Below, one piece after another: positions 43,929 through 52,156 of a DNA stretch of 64,000 nucleotides (position 1 is the first letter of the stretch; each line of letters begins with the position of its first letter). Source of the stretch: Chitinophaga pinensis (GTDB lineage Bacteria > Bacteroidota > Bacteroidia > Chitinophagales > Chitinophagaceae); NCBI GenBank assembly GCA_902167325.1, contig LR632930.1, positions 3,286,001 through 3,350,000 of the forward strand, read 5' to 3'. A program made the translations under genes and the position numbers. The notes under the pieces were generated by a model. That model was not told the origin of the DNA, did no database searches, and saw nothing but the letters and a program-made list of their open reading frames with translations.

Positions 43929-44492
43929 TTAGTCGGTAAGTCCGTACGTCCGTTGCAGTTCGCTCCACGAAGGCGGTGCGGCGCGCCTGAAACTGTTGCC
44001 CTGAACAATAACCAGCTTGCAGTTGAGTCCGATGACGCCGGTATCGGAATTGTCTGAATACCGGGTACGGATGCGGAGCACGCCCACGTTGTTGCCGAAG
44101 GTTACGAACAGTAGTTTGGGATTCACGCCGAGGGTAAGCGGCAGGGGCGTCCAGGAGTCTGTGTTGGCGGATACGTACACGAGCACCAGGCCTGTGCTGA
44201 TGATGTCTGCGGTGATTTCGGGAATAGGCACCTGGATCGTGCGGTAATTGATGCCTAAGATCGTTTCTTTGTTCCAGGTGTAGGCAGTGGAAGAAAACGT
44301 TTTAACGATAACGTTGGCGTTGCCGTTGGTGCCCGGTGTGCCGGGTGTACCCTGCGGACCCTGCGCCCCGGGTGTACCCTGCGCTCCGGGTGTTCCCTGT
44401 GTGCCCTGGGGGCCGGCAGGCCCTGCAGGCCCTTCTTTGGAACAGGCTGTCAGCATTAATACGGCAATAGCGGGGAATAAGAGCTTTTTCAT
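43929..44492 (-). CDS. Collagen-like lipoprotein
   Basis: 187 residues: a lipoprotein signal with lipobox LTAC (Cys17), then 13 uninterrupted Gly-X-Y triplets at residues 21-59 ([12 protein letters not shown] and similar; Pro and Gln/Thr rich), then a compact C-terminal beta domain (about 60-187) that may bind or trimerise. The collagen stretch begins just three residues after the lipidated Cys, so it would be a short triple-helical stalk on the outer membrane. The DNA of the triplets is a GC-rich repetitive tract. It lies 225 bp downstream of the DUF1080 gene on the same strand. Function unknown. Confidence 0.85.
   Translation of the reverse strand: MKKLLFPAIAVLMLTACSKEGPAGPAGPQGTQGTPGAQGTPGAQGPQGTPGTPGTNGNANVIVKTFSSTAYTWNKETILGINYRTIQVPIPEITADIISTGLVLVYVSANTDSWTPLPLTLGVNPKLLFVTFGNNVGVLRIRTRYSDNSDTGVIGLNCKLVIVQGNSFRRAAPPSWSELQRTYGLTD
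44316..44432 (-). repeat. Gly-X-Y codon repeat tract
   Basis: Thirteen 9-bp units (39 codons) encode the collagen-like stalk. Units such as accctgcgc and gtgccctgg recur, so slippage-driven length variation between strains is possible. Confidence 0.8.
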
Positions 44493-44717
44493 GTTGCGGA
44501 TTGGATTAGGGATATGAAATGTTGGGGCTTAAAATACCAAAGGGCTTCCAAATACCGCAGCAAATGGCACGGGATTGCATATACGGCGGTTTTCGGAGGA
44601 AAGGCGGTATGTAATGGCAAAAAAACGTCATATATGCCTGAGATGTACGGGCGTACATCCTCAGCACGAAACTACAGGAAGCCCGGGGCTGCCCCAAGCG
44701 TATTAATACCTGAAAAA

Positions 44718-45503
44718 TTACTTGTTCCCCGGCAGCTTCCGGATGCGGATGTTCCGGAAATCGATAGGCTGGCCCTCGCTCTGTAGTGCGATGTGCCCTG
44801 AGGTAAGGGCCTTCCCGTCAATTTTCTGGGCAGGATCGTAGCGGTTGGCAACGCCTCCGCCGATAGAGGGTTTGCTGTATTGCAGCACGGTATCACCGTT
44901 GATAATATGCTGGATGAGGGAATCGCCGTAAACGATGAGTTCGGCTTTTACCCATTCCCCTTTCTCATAGGTTTTTGAGCTGGAATTAATGCAATGCTGG
45001 GTGTTGAACTTGCCCTGGTATACGATGTTGGTACCGGGAGAGCACATATTACCCGTGGGGCGCGGCTCTCCGTCGCCCAGGCCTGCCAGGAACTGCATTT
45101 CCACGGAAATGGGCCAGTCCTGCTCCACCGGCATGGTACGCGGGTCCTGCGAATGGAACATGACACCGCTGTTGAGGATAGTGTAGGAAGGCGCTGTTTT
45201 TTCCCATGGATCCACGAAACGGTACTCCATCTGGAGGTGGTAGTGGGAGAAGGGAGTTTTATAGTAAAGATGCCCGTATTGCTCATTGAAATCACCGTAC
45301 TGATCATACCGCACCTGTATCATACCATCTTTCACGCGGAAGGTGTTACCGAAGTTTTTACCCACGGGGTGATGATGGATCTTTACGATCCAGTTTTTCA
45401 GGTTCTTGCCATTGAACAGGGAGGTCCATTCACCATCGCCGGGGGCGGGTGAGGAAGCGGAAAGCGCAACGCAGGCCAGGAGGCCGATCCATAGTTTTTT
45501 CAT
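44718..45503 (-). CDS. DUF1080 (3-keto-disaccharide hydrolase-like) secreted protein
   Basis: 261 residues: a signal peptide (1-20) and a DUF1080 jelly-roll domain over the rest. The family opening WTSLFNGKNLKNWIVK, LQMEYRFVDPWEKTAPSYTILNSGVMFHSQDP and the closing GHIALQSEGQPIDFRNIRIRKL are clear. Members bind or hydrolyse 3-keto sugars and related glycans in the periplasm. It stands alone, on the same strand as the collagen-like lipoprotein downstream. Confidence 0.92.
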   Translation of the reverse strand: MKKLWIGLLACVALSASSPAPGDGEWTSLFNGKNLKNWIVKIHHHPVGKNFGNTFRVKDGMIQVRYDQYGDFNEQYGHLYYKTPFSHYHLQMEYRFVDPWEKTAPSYTILNSGVMFHSQDPRTMPVEQDWPISVEMQFLAGLGDGEPRPTGNMCSPGTNIVYQGKFNTQHCINSSSKTYEKGEWVKAELIVYGDSLIQHIINGDTVLQYSKPSIGGGVANRYDPAQKIDGKALTSGHIALQSEGQPIDFRNIRIRKLPGNK

Positions 45504-45540
45504 ACAGTTAAAAGAGTAGATCGGCTTCCAAAATAAGCAA

Positions 45541-46785
45541 TTACTTCTTTTTCTTCTTCTTTTTTGCGGCCTTCATCAGCGCTTCGTGCTGCTCGATAAG
45601 CAGCTGCACGTTTTCATTGGGTACTTCCTCAGAGAACTGGATGGTAGCGTCGTAATCGGATTTGGAGATGGTCATCTGGCTTACAGGCTTGCCGATGTAT
45701 TCCTGGATGGCATCGAGCAGCGGTTTTTCTTCCGTGCTGCAGAAGCTGATGGCCTGGCCTTTCTGCGTACCACGGCCTGTTCGGCCGATGCGGTGTACAT
45801 AGCTTTCGGGATCTTCCGGAAGATCGTAGTTCACCACATAATCCACATTGGGAATGTCGATCCCGCGTGCGTTTACGTCGGTCGTGATCAGCAGTTTGAT
45901 ATCACCTTTACGGAACTCGTTCATCACGTTCAGGCGATCGTCCTGCTCTTTACCGCCGTGCATGGAAAGACTTTTGATCTCCACCCTTTCCATGGCAGCC
46001 ACTACGCGCTCTGCACGTACTTTAGTTCGAACGAATACGAGGATCTTTTTATCGGGGAACTCGCGCACGAGGCGTTCGAGGAAAAAGCGTTTATCGTCCA
46101 TATCCACCCAGGCCACGGCATGGCTCACGTTCTTGGAAACGGGATCGTCCGGAGATATCTGGATACGGATAGGATTGCGGACCACGGAATAAGCGAGGTC
46201 CTTGATATGCTCGTCGATGGTAGCAGAGAAGAAGAGCGTCTGGTGATTGTGGTGGATGTGTTTGATTACATCCCGGATATCGCGGATGAAGCCAAGATCG
46301 AGCATATGATCTGCCTCATCGAGAATAAGGGTTTGCACGTGGGAGAGATCGAGGTGCCCCTGGGCGCGCAGGTCAAACATGCGGCCGGGAGTGGCGATCA
46401 GGATATCTACCCCTTTGTTTAGTTTCTTGATCTGCGCATCCTGGTCTACCCCGCCTACGAGGCCGAGGATATCTACAGGGGTGTATTTGCCCAGCTGCTT
46501 AAAAACATCCGCAATCTGGATAGCCAGCTCACGGGTAGGTACCATTACGAGGCACTTCACTTCGCCACGGGTACGTTTAGAGCGGTGGCGCTGCTGCATG
46601 AGTTGGATGATGGGGATGGCGAAGGCGGCCGTTTTGCCAGTGCCGGTTTGTGCGATGGCCAGTACGTCATCGCCCTTCAGAATAGAGGGGATGGCTTTAT
46701 ATTGAATGTCTGTCGGCCGTTTGAAGCCCAGTTCTTCCAGGCTACGCTTCAGCTCTTCCGATATACGGTATTGTTCGAATTTCAT
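45541..46785 (-). CDS. DEAD-box ATP-dependent RNA helicase (RhlE-like)
   Basis: 414 residues from the ATG at 46785; a TTG at 46794 is the only upstream alternative. All helicase motifs occur in order: Q-motif region TDIQ, AQTGTGKT (Walker A), PTRELA, TPGR, DEAD, SAT, ARGID and HRIGRTGR. The C-terminus is a run of lysines (AAKKKKKKK-type) that would bind RNA. It unwinds short RNA duplexes during ribosome assembly or cold adaptation. A perfect -7 element (TACCTTTG, 46799-46792) lies 6 bp upstream of the ATG, implying a nearly leaderless transcript. A methyltransferase gene starts the same-strand pair upstream (25 bp). Confidence 0.95.
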   Translation of the reverse strand: MKFEQYRISEELKRSLEELGFKRPTDIQYKAIPSILKGDDVLAIAQTGTGKTAAFAIPIIQLMQQRHRSKRTRGEVKCLVMVPTRELAIQIADVFKQLGKYTPVDILGLVGGVDQDAQIKKLNKGVDILIATPGRMFDLRAQGHLDLSHVQTLILDEADHMLDLGFIRDIRDVIKHIHHNHQTLFFSATIDEHIKDLAYSVVRNPIRIQISPDDPVSKNVSHAVAWVDMDDKRFFLERLVREFPDKKILVFVRTKVRAERVVAAMERVEIKSLSMHGGKEQDDRLNVMNEFRKGDIKLLITTDVNARGIDIPNVDYVVNYDLPEDPESYVHRIGRTGRGTQKGQAISFCSTEEKPLLDAIQEYIGKPVSQMTISKSDYDATIQFSEEVPNENVQLLIEQHEALMKAAKKKKKKK

Positions 46786-46791
46786 GCGGCA

Positions 46792-46799
46792 CAAAGGTA
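46792..46799 (-). promoter_or_regulatory. Putative -7 element of the DEAD-box helicase gene
   Basis: TACCTTTG on the minus strand; transcription would start about 3 bases before the ATG at 46785. Confidence 0.45.
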
Positions 46800-46810
46800 G
46801 GCAAATTCCA

Positions 46811-47329
46811 TCAGGGTGCGGGCGATGGTTGCGAGATGATACACACGCAGGGCGCCGGGGTCAGTTTTTTGAACAATACATCGCGGATTACATAGCCGCC
46901 GCTTTCCAGTTGCGTGGTGATGCGGTCGGCAAAGCCTTTTGCCATCTCCATACTGTCTGACGGTGGCGGCTGATGGAAAACATACAGTGCGCCAAGCGGG
47001 GCCAGGTAGTTACGGATGAGCGTCAGCTCCCGGCAGGCATCGTTCAGGAAGATGTTCACGTTAAAGGCGAAGATCTTATCGAACCGCTGATCGAGGGCCG
47101 TTTCGCAAAAGGATTGATGAATGAAGTCGGCTTCCACGCCTTCATTTTTACGCTGCGCTTTGTCGATCATAGCGCGGGAACTGTCTATCGCGGTGATAGA
47201 TCCGGTCTTCAGCCGGGGGGCAATAAGAGAAACGGCAATACCATGGCCGCAACCGATCTCGAGGATATGGTCGTCCGGGTTAATATGCAGCATTTCAACT
47301 GCCCAAATAAATCGGTCGTTCACTTTCAT
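46811..47329 (-). CDS. SAM-dependent methyltransferase
   Basis: 172 residues, class I fold. Motif I is HILEIGCGHGIAVSLIAPRL (about 22-41), followed by ITAIDSSRAMIDKAQRK (motif II with the acidic ribose-binding Asp) and a motif IV-like region DKIFAFNVNIFLND. Cytosolic; substrate unknown (a small molecule is likely, given the short length). It is followed by the helicase gene at 25 bp, though that gene has its own -7 element. Confidence 0.88.
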   Translation of the reverse strand: MKVNDRFIWAVEMLHINPDDHILEIGCGHGIAVSLIAPRLKTGSITAIDSSRAMIDKAQRKNEGVEADFIHQSFCETALDQRFDKIFAFNVNIFLNDACRELTLIRNYLAPLGALYVFHQPPPSDSMEMAKGFADRITTQLESGGYVIRDVLFKKLTPAPCVCIISQPSPAP

Positions 47330-47899
47330 GCTTGTATGCGAATGTTGGGATATAAATATATTAAATATTTGAATTATGTGCGCTGCAGTGTGATATGGTT
47401 GATACTCAATGAATATACGAAAAATTAGGCGGTTTGGGATGCCGGTAATTGATGTCAGGATGGTGGGAAAGGGTGAAATAAAGGGAGCGCCGGGTATGTA
47501 TTAGCATCATAACAGCATAAAACACGCGGACGAATCTTCCAATTTTCAGATTTCCACCCAAAATTAGATTTTGAGGTTTGGAAGAAGGAGATTTATTCAG
47601 CGATTTATTCTTCTTCTACGTATTGATATTCAGCATGATACATGCTTACCCTTATTTAATGCTTCATGCATATCGTTTTGCAAAACCTACTGCCATCCTA
47701 CATCGATTCTCCATCGGTGTCCAGCAATGGCGCGGGTTTGAGGGTGTTTGGATGGAGGATGGCAGAAGGTTGGATGGAGGATTGCAGGAGTTTAAGTTGA
47801 CATTGGCTGTCGTTTTTGACCCTTTGGGGGGAGAAAGGGTCAAATAACAAAGGGGCCACTTCAGCTGAAGTAGCCCCTTTGGGAATCAATCTGGGGGTA
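47330..47899. other. 570-bp gap, non-coding, with short direct repeats
   Basis: The region upstream of the methyltransferase gene and downstream of the GltB-like gene holds no credible gene; an ORF at 47578-47847 lacks any family features. It contains a 13-bp direct repeat TTGGATGGAGGAT at 47748-47760 and 47770-47782 (22-bp spacing), CTTCCAA/TTGGAAG inverted segments near 47536-47582, and the terminator at 47849. Confidence 0.5.
47849..47880 (-). terminator. Terminator after the GltB-like gene
   Basis: Stem aaaggggccacttca / tgaagtagccccttt (one C-A mismatch), 20 bp past the stop of the gene at 47900. Confidence 0.75.
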
Positions 47900-49486
47900 T
47901 TATGCCCAGCGGTCTGCGAACGCCTGTTCGAAGTCCTGCTTATATTTTTCCGGAATGCGGTTTTCGCGCATACAGCTCAGTTCGAGGCTGGGGAAGATGT
48001 CTTCGAAGGTGCGTACCTCATTCATAAATACGCGGCGGTAGATATGTGAGCGGGTCAGCTTCTTGTAATCTTCGATACCGGCGGCACCCATGAGTTCCAC
48101 GAAGGTTTTAACCGTGTTGTCATGATAATTGGCTACCCGCTGCTTCTTATCGGCTACCACGAGGCCCACGGTTAATGCGGGGTCTTGAGTGGCTACACCG
48201 GTGGGGCACTTGTTGGAGTTGCACTGGAGTGCCTGAATGCAGCCAATAGCCATCATCATGGCACGGGCGCTGTTGCAGGCATCTGCCCCAAGGGCCACGG
48301 CACGTACCAGGTGGAAGCCTGACAGGATCTTACCGGAAGCAATCACTTTCACATGCTGACGGATGTTGAAGCCATTGAGCATGTTGTGTACGAATGCCAG
48401 TCCATCGAGCAGGGGAGCACCTACGTGGTTGCTGAATTCCTGGGGAGCGGCACCGGTTCCGCCTTCGCCACCGTCAACGGTAATGAAGTCGGGGTACAGG
48501 TCCAGTTCGATCATGGCTTTACATATGCCGATGAATTCGCTTTTACGCCCGATGCAGAGTTTGAAGCCAACGGGTTTGCCGCCGGATAATTCGCGCATAC
48601 GGTGAATGAAAAGCACGAGTTCTTTCGGGCTGTTGAAAGCCGTGTGGTAGGGTGGGGAGTAAATAGTAGTGCCGGGCTGTACGTGACGGATAGCTGCGAT
48701 CTCCGGGGTGTTCTTTTTGGCCGGGAGAATACCGCCATGGCCGGGTTTGGCGCCCTGGCTCAGCTTCAGCTCAATCATTTTAATCTGGGGCTTCAGGGCG
48801 TTCTGTTTGAACACTTCGTCGGAGAACTTCCCTTCATCGTCCCGGCAGCCGAAATATCCGGTACCTACTTGCCAGATGATATCTCCTTCATGTTTCAGGT
48901 GATATGGGCTGATGCCGCCTTCACCGGTGTTATGGGCGAAATTGCCGATTTTAGCGCCGGCATTGAGGGCTTCAATAGCGTTGCTGCTGAGGGAGCCGAA
49001 GCTCATGGCCGATACGTTGAAGATGCTGGCAGAATAGGGCTGTTTGCAATCCTTATTCCCAATCATTACACGCGGGTCGTGATTCAGTTTATGAAAATCT
49101 TTGGGGGCGATGGAGTGGCTCATCCATTCATAGCCTTCTTCATATACATCGAGCTGTGTACCGAAAGGCATGGTGTCCGTTTCTTTTTTGGCCCGCTGGT
49201 AGATAGTGGAGCGGTCGATCCGGTTAACAGGTCGCCCGTCAATGTCTGACTCCACGAAGTACTGGTACATTTTGGGGCGGAGGGCTTCCATCCAGTAGCG
49301 CATCCGCCCAACAACAGGGTAGGTCCGCATAATGGAATGTCTCGTCTGCATCATGTCGTTGATTCCCATGACTGTCAATCCGGCCGTCATAGCCGTGAAC
49401 ACATACCACCAGCCGCTGGCGAACCAGCCGAGGAGGAAGGTGCCGGCAAGTGCGATGACGGCGCTGATAATAAATCCTTTCCGCAT
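47900..49486 (-). CDS. Membrane-anchored GltB-like FMN-binding glutamate synthase family protein
   Basis: 528 residues: two N-terminal membrane segments (about 5-24 and 29-45) followed by the FMN-binding, TIM-barrel GltB/GltS-type synthase domain. Motifs are AMSFGSLSSNAIEALNAGA, GEGGISPYH, KLSQGAKPGHGGILPAKK, and the 3Fe-4S cluster motif C-x5-C-x4-C in AIGCIQALQCNSNKCPTG. There is no glutaminase domain, so it cannot use glutamine on its own. The FMN-binding glutamate synthase group of this size has unproven substrates. TATTTTTG at 49518-49511 (minus strand) is the likely -7 element. Confidence 0.9.
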   Translation of the reverse strand: MRKGFIISAVIALAGTFLLGWFASGWWYVFTAMTAGLTVMGINDMMQTRHSIMRTYPVVGRMRYWMEALRPKMYQYFVESDIDGRPVNRIDRSTIYQRAKKETDTMPFGTQLDVYEEGYEWMSHSIAPKDFHKLNHDPRVMIGNKDCKQPYSASIFNVSAMSFGSLSSNAIEALNAGAKIGNFAHNTGEGGISPYHLKHEGDIIWQVGTGYFGCRDDEGKFSDEVFKQNALKPQIKMIELKLSQGAKPGHGGILPAKKNTPEIAAIRHVQPGTTIYSPPYHTAFNSPKELVLFIHRMRELSGGKPVGFKLCIGRKSEFIGICKAMIELDLYPDFITVDGGEGGTGAAPQEFSNHVGAPLLDGLAFVHNMLNGFNIRQHVKVIASGKILSGFHLVRAVALGADACNSARAMMMAIGCIQALQCNSNKCPTGVATQDPALTVGLVVADKKQRVANYHDNTVKTFVELMGAAGIEDYKKLTRSHIYRRVFMNEVRTFEDIFPSLELSCMRENRIPEKYKQDFEQAFADRWA

Positions 49487-49827
49487 AATTTGTTCTTTTT
49501 AAAACAACTGCAAAAATAGTGAATATTAGTATTGGCGCGCGTTTTGGAGGATTTTCCCACTTCTTCCTGCTTTTCAAAATACTATTCATTCAATCTGCGC
49601 TTTCGTTGACTTTTGTCCAAAAAAGCAGAGGAAACTTAGATATCCTCTTTTCCTTCAGAAATTCTCTCTTTACAACAACCGGCACCTTTTGGTTGTTATG
49701 TTAATATCGTTGGCCCGTCAAATATTCAGTTGCGTATGGATGAAATTATACCCCTCCATCATTGAAGAGTCCCTGATCCCATTTTAGTTACATGGCGATG
49801 GACCATCCACCGCTCAAAACCTATGGT
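49487..49827. other. 341-bp gap with promoter elements and a hairpin
   Basis: Contains the minus-strand -7 element TATTTTTG (49511-49518) for the GltB-like gene and an inverted pair AACAACC (49674-49680) / GGTTGTT (49691-49697). No gene is seen; TATCGTTG near 49704-49713 could be a weak -7 box for the gene at 49828. Confidence 0.4.
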
Positions 49828-50358
49828 ATGAGCAAACTGATGATGACGTTATTGGGCACGCTGCTAAGCAGTGTTTCCCTTTTTGCGCAGGACACTGCGC
49901 AGGCCGAGGTGCCTTTTTCGGAAGATGTGGTGCTCAGGCTGTTTGGCCGCACACGCGAAGCGGTTTTTACCGAAATACTCCGCGTAGGCCGTGGCGAACA
50001 GCCCGTTTTCCTGGAAACTTTTTACGATTATGCGCAGGAGAAAATGCCCATCGCACAAATGCGCGGGGTGCTGCTCCGGGAGTATAATGAAAAGTTCCAG
50101 ATGCTGGACGAACCCGTCCTCCATAACCTGACGAAAAGTATTCTTAAAAACGACCGCGATTTTGTGGATCTGCAAACCCGCTATCACCGGCGGATGGTAA
50201 AACTTCTGGGAGCCAGCCGCGCGGCGATGTTCTTTCAGCTCGACAATTACCTGGATCAAAGCGAGCGGCTCTATCTGCAAAACGGGCTGCCTTTCATCCG
50301 TGAGTTGGAAACAGGCCGCCGCATCGCCGCCGCAAGGTTGCAGCCACCCGGTCACTAA
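49828..50358 (+). CDS. Small secreted hypothetical protein
   Basis: 176 residues from the ATG at 49828 (MSKLMMTLLGTLLSSVSLFAQ), which gives a clean signal peptide; an upstream ATG at 49792 gives a hydrophilic extension that would spoil it. The mature part is helical and charged (VVLRLFGRTREAVFTEILRV, AQMRGVLLREYNEKFQML, LDNYLDQSERLYLQNGLPF). I recognise no family. It lies 6 bp before the AGE-epimerase gene, with which it is surely co-transcribed. Confidence 0.7.
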   Translation: MSKLMMTLLGTLLSSVSLFAQDTAQAEVPFSEDVVLRLFGRTREAVFTEILRVGRGEQPVFLETFYDYAQEKMPIAQMRGVLLREYNEKFQMLDEPVLHNLTKSILKNDRDFVDLQTRYHRRMVKLLGASRAAMFFQLDNYLDQSERLYLQNGLPFIRELETGRRIAAARLQPPGH

Positions 50359-50364
50359 TACGAA

Positions 50365-51525
50365 ATGGAAAGTATGCAAACAACCCTCAGGCAATCAATT
50401 GAACGGGAAAGAGACAATATCCTCACATTCTGGGATCGGGAAATGACGGATCACCGCTTTGGCGGTTTCTATGGTAAAATGGCTGCCGATGGCCAGCCAG
50501 ACCCTTTTGCGCTGAAAGGCTCGATACTCATGTCGCGCATTCTGCAAAGCTTTTCTGCCGGTGCCCTTCAAACGGGCCGGGAGGAATGGCTTGCCGCCGC
50601 GGGGCGTGCCTATGCCTGGTTCCGCGATCATTGCATTGACCCCGAATTTGGCGGTGTGGTATGGGATACGGATTATGCCGGCCGGTGTCAGAACCCCCGC
50701 AAAGAGCCACATGCCATGGGGCTGGCACTGTATGCACTGGCCACCTGGCAGCAGGTAAGCCCTTCTCCCGAAACGCTGAACATCGCCAAAGGCATCTACA
50801 GCCTGCTACAGCTTTACACACACGACCCCGTCCGCGGGGGATACAACGGTGGCTGCGCCCGCAACTGGGAGCCGGAAAATCCGGATGAGAAATCGGTCTA
50901 TAATCAGTTACATATTCTCGAAGGGTTTATCGCACTTTACGGCGTTTGGCCCGACGATTCTCTGCGGCATCACCTGCAGGACCTGACTACGCTCTTTCTC
51001 GACAAAATTATTGATCCTGAAACAGGCCACCTCCGCCTGATGTTCGATAATGAATGGAAGCCGGAAGGGAACAAAGTTTCTTACGGGCACGATTTTCAGG
51101 CTTCCTGGCAGCTGCTCCGTGCCGCAGAAGCACTGCAGGACGAAGCCCTTACCGCCAGATGCCGCGAAGTCGCCATCCGCCTCACCGATGCGGCGCTGGA
51201 AGGTATGGATACTGACGGTGGTGTGTGGTATGCCTCTGATATGGAAACAAAGCAACTGGTGGAAGAAAAACGCTGGTGGCCGCAGGCCGAAGCTTTGGTT
51301 GCACTGGTAAACGCCTGGCAGATCAGCGGCGATGAAAAGTACCTCGCCAGAGCAGGAGAAACCTGGGACTTCATTGGCCAGCATATCCTCGATCAGCAGT
51401 TGGGGGAATGGCGATGGGGGGTAAACAGGAACCTCGAACCTATTGATGAAGAAAAGGCTGGTTTCAGGAAGGGACCATGTCATAACAGCCGCGCCTGTAT
51501 GGAAATCGTAAGCCGGTTACAATAA
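50365..51525 (+). CDS. AGE family epimerase/isomerase (N-acylglucosamine 2-epimerase / cellobiose 2-epimerase-like)
   Basis: 386 residues, full length for the (alpha/alpha)6-barrel AGE superfamily. The signature blocks are LTFWDREMTDHRFGGFYG, RKEPHAMGLALYALA, VSYGHDFQASWQLLRAAEAL with the catalytic His, and the end motif KGPCHNSRACMEIVSRL with the second catalytic His. Members epimerise C2 of hexoses, N-acylglucosamine or cellobiose; the length and motifs fit either. Cytosolic. Its 3' end overlaps the convergent response-regulator gene by 9 bp. Confidence 0.9.
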   Translation: MESMQTTLRQSIERERDNILTFWDREMTDHRFGGFYGKMAADGQPDPFALKGSILMSRILQSFSAGALQTGREEWLAAAGRAYAWFRDHCIDPEFGGVVWDTDYAGRCQNPRKEPHAMGLALYALATWQQVSPSPETLNIAKGIYSLLQLYTHDPVRGGYNGGCARNWEPENPDEKSVYNQLHILEGFIALYGVWPDDSLRHHLQDLTTLFLDKIIDPETGHLRLMFDNEWKPEGNKVSYGHDFQASWQLLRAAEALQDEALTARCREVAIRLTDAALEGMDTDGGVWYASDMETKQLVEEKRWWPQAEALVALVNAWQISGDEKYLARAGETWDFIGQHILDQQLGEWRWGVNRNLEPIDEEKAGFRKGPCHNSRACMEIVSRLQ

Positions 51526-52152
51526 ACCGTGTGTACGCGCGAAATTGAGGATGCCTGCAATATTGCGGACTTCCAGCTTGCGCATGATGTTTTTGCGGTG
51601 GGTGTTTACGGTGAACTCGCTGATAGACAACTTCGAACCGATCTCCTTGCTGGTAAGCTCGCTCCCTACCATCCGGATGATCTCCACTTCTCTTTTCGTC
51701 AGATGATATTTACGCATGAACTCGTCGAGGAAATAAGATGGGAGCGGCATATCATCGCCCGACGGTTCTTCGAACCAGGTGCCCCCGTCTGCGATGTGGC
51801 GTATCACTTTCTGCAGTTCTCCGGCAGACGCGCTTTTGAGCATATACCCGTTAGCCCCCAGCCGGCGTACTTCTGCCACGAGTTGCGGCTGGTTGTAATT
51901 GGTGAGCACCAGGATGCGCACTTTGGTGTACTGACGACGGATCATTTCCAGTGCGCGGATACCGTCGAGATGCGGCATGTTGAGATCCATCAGTATGATA
52001 TCTACCGGTGTTGTGGACAGCTTTTCGAGCAGGGTGCGCCCATCGTTCACAGGTTCCAGCAGGGAGTAGCCTCCTGCTTCGCGCAGCAGGGCAAGCATCC
52101 CGTCTATCAGGAGCTGGTGATCGTCGGCTATTAAAAGTCTCAGGTCAGACAT
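51517..52152 (-). CDS. NarL/FixJ (LuxR-type) response regulator
   Basis: 211 residues: a receiver domain (1-125) with the acidic pocket IADDHQ (Asp10-11) and phosphoacceptor Asp56 in IILMDLNMP, and a LuxR-type winged HTH (about 145-211: LTKREVEIIRMVGSELTSKEIGSKLSISEFTVNTHRKNIMRKL). It pairs with the histidine kinase gene that ends 4 bp upstream, forming a two-component system. The 3' end overlaps the convergent AGE gene by 9 bp. Confidence 0.95.
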   Translation of the reverse strand: MSDLRLLIADDHQLLIDGMLALLREAGGYSLLEPVNDGRTLLEKLSTTPVDIILMDLNMPHLDGIRALEMIRRQYTKVRILVLTNYNQPQLVAEVRRLGANGYMLKSASAGELQKVIRHIADGGTWFEEPSGDDMPLPSYFLDEFMRKYHLTKREVEIIRMVGSELTSKEIGSKLSISEFTVNTHRKNIMRKLEVRNIAGILNFARTHGLL

Positions 52153-52156
52153 AGGC

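Noticed and set aside
45586..46422. 278-codon open frame antisense to the helicase gene
   Set aside because: Shadow of a well-supported DEAD-box gene with complete motifs.
47578..47847. 89-codon ORF in the gap before the GltB-like gene
   Set aside because: Overlaps short direct repeats, has no signal peptide or known domain, and lacks a promoter-like element; the gap is better read as non-coding.
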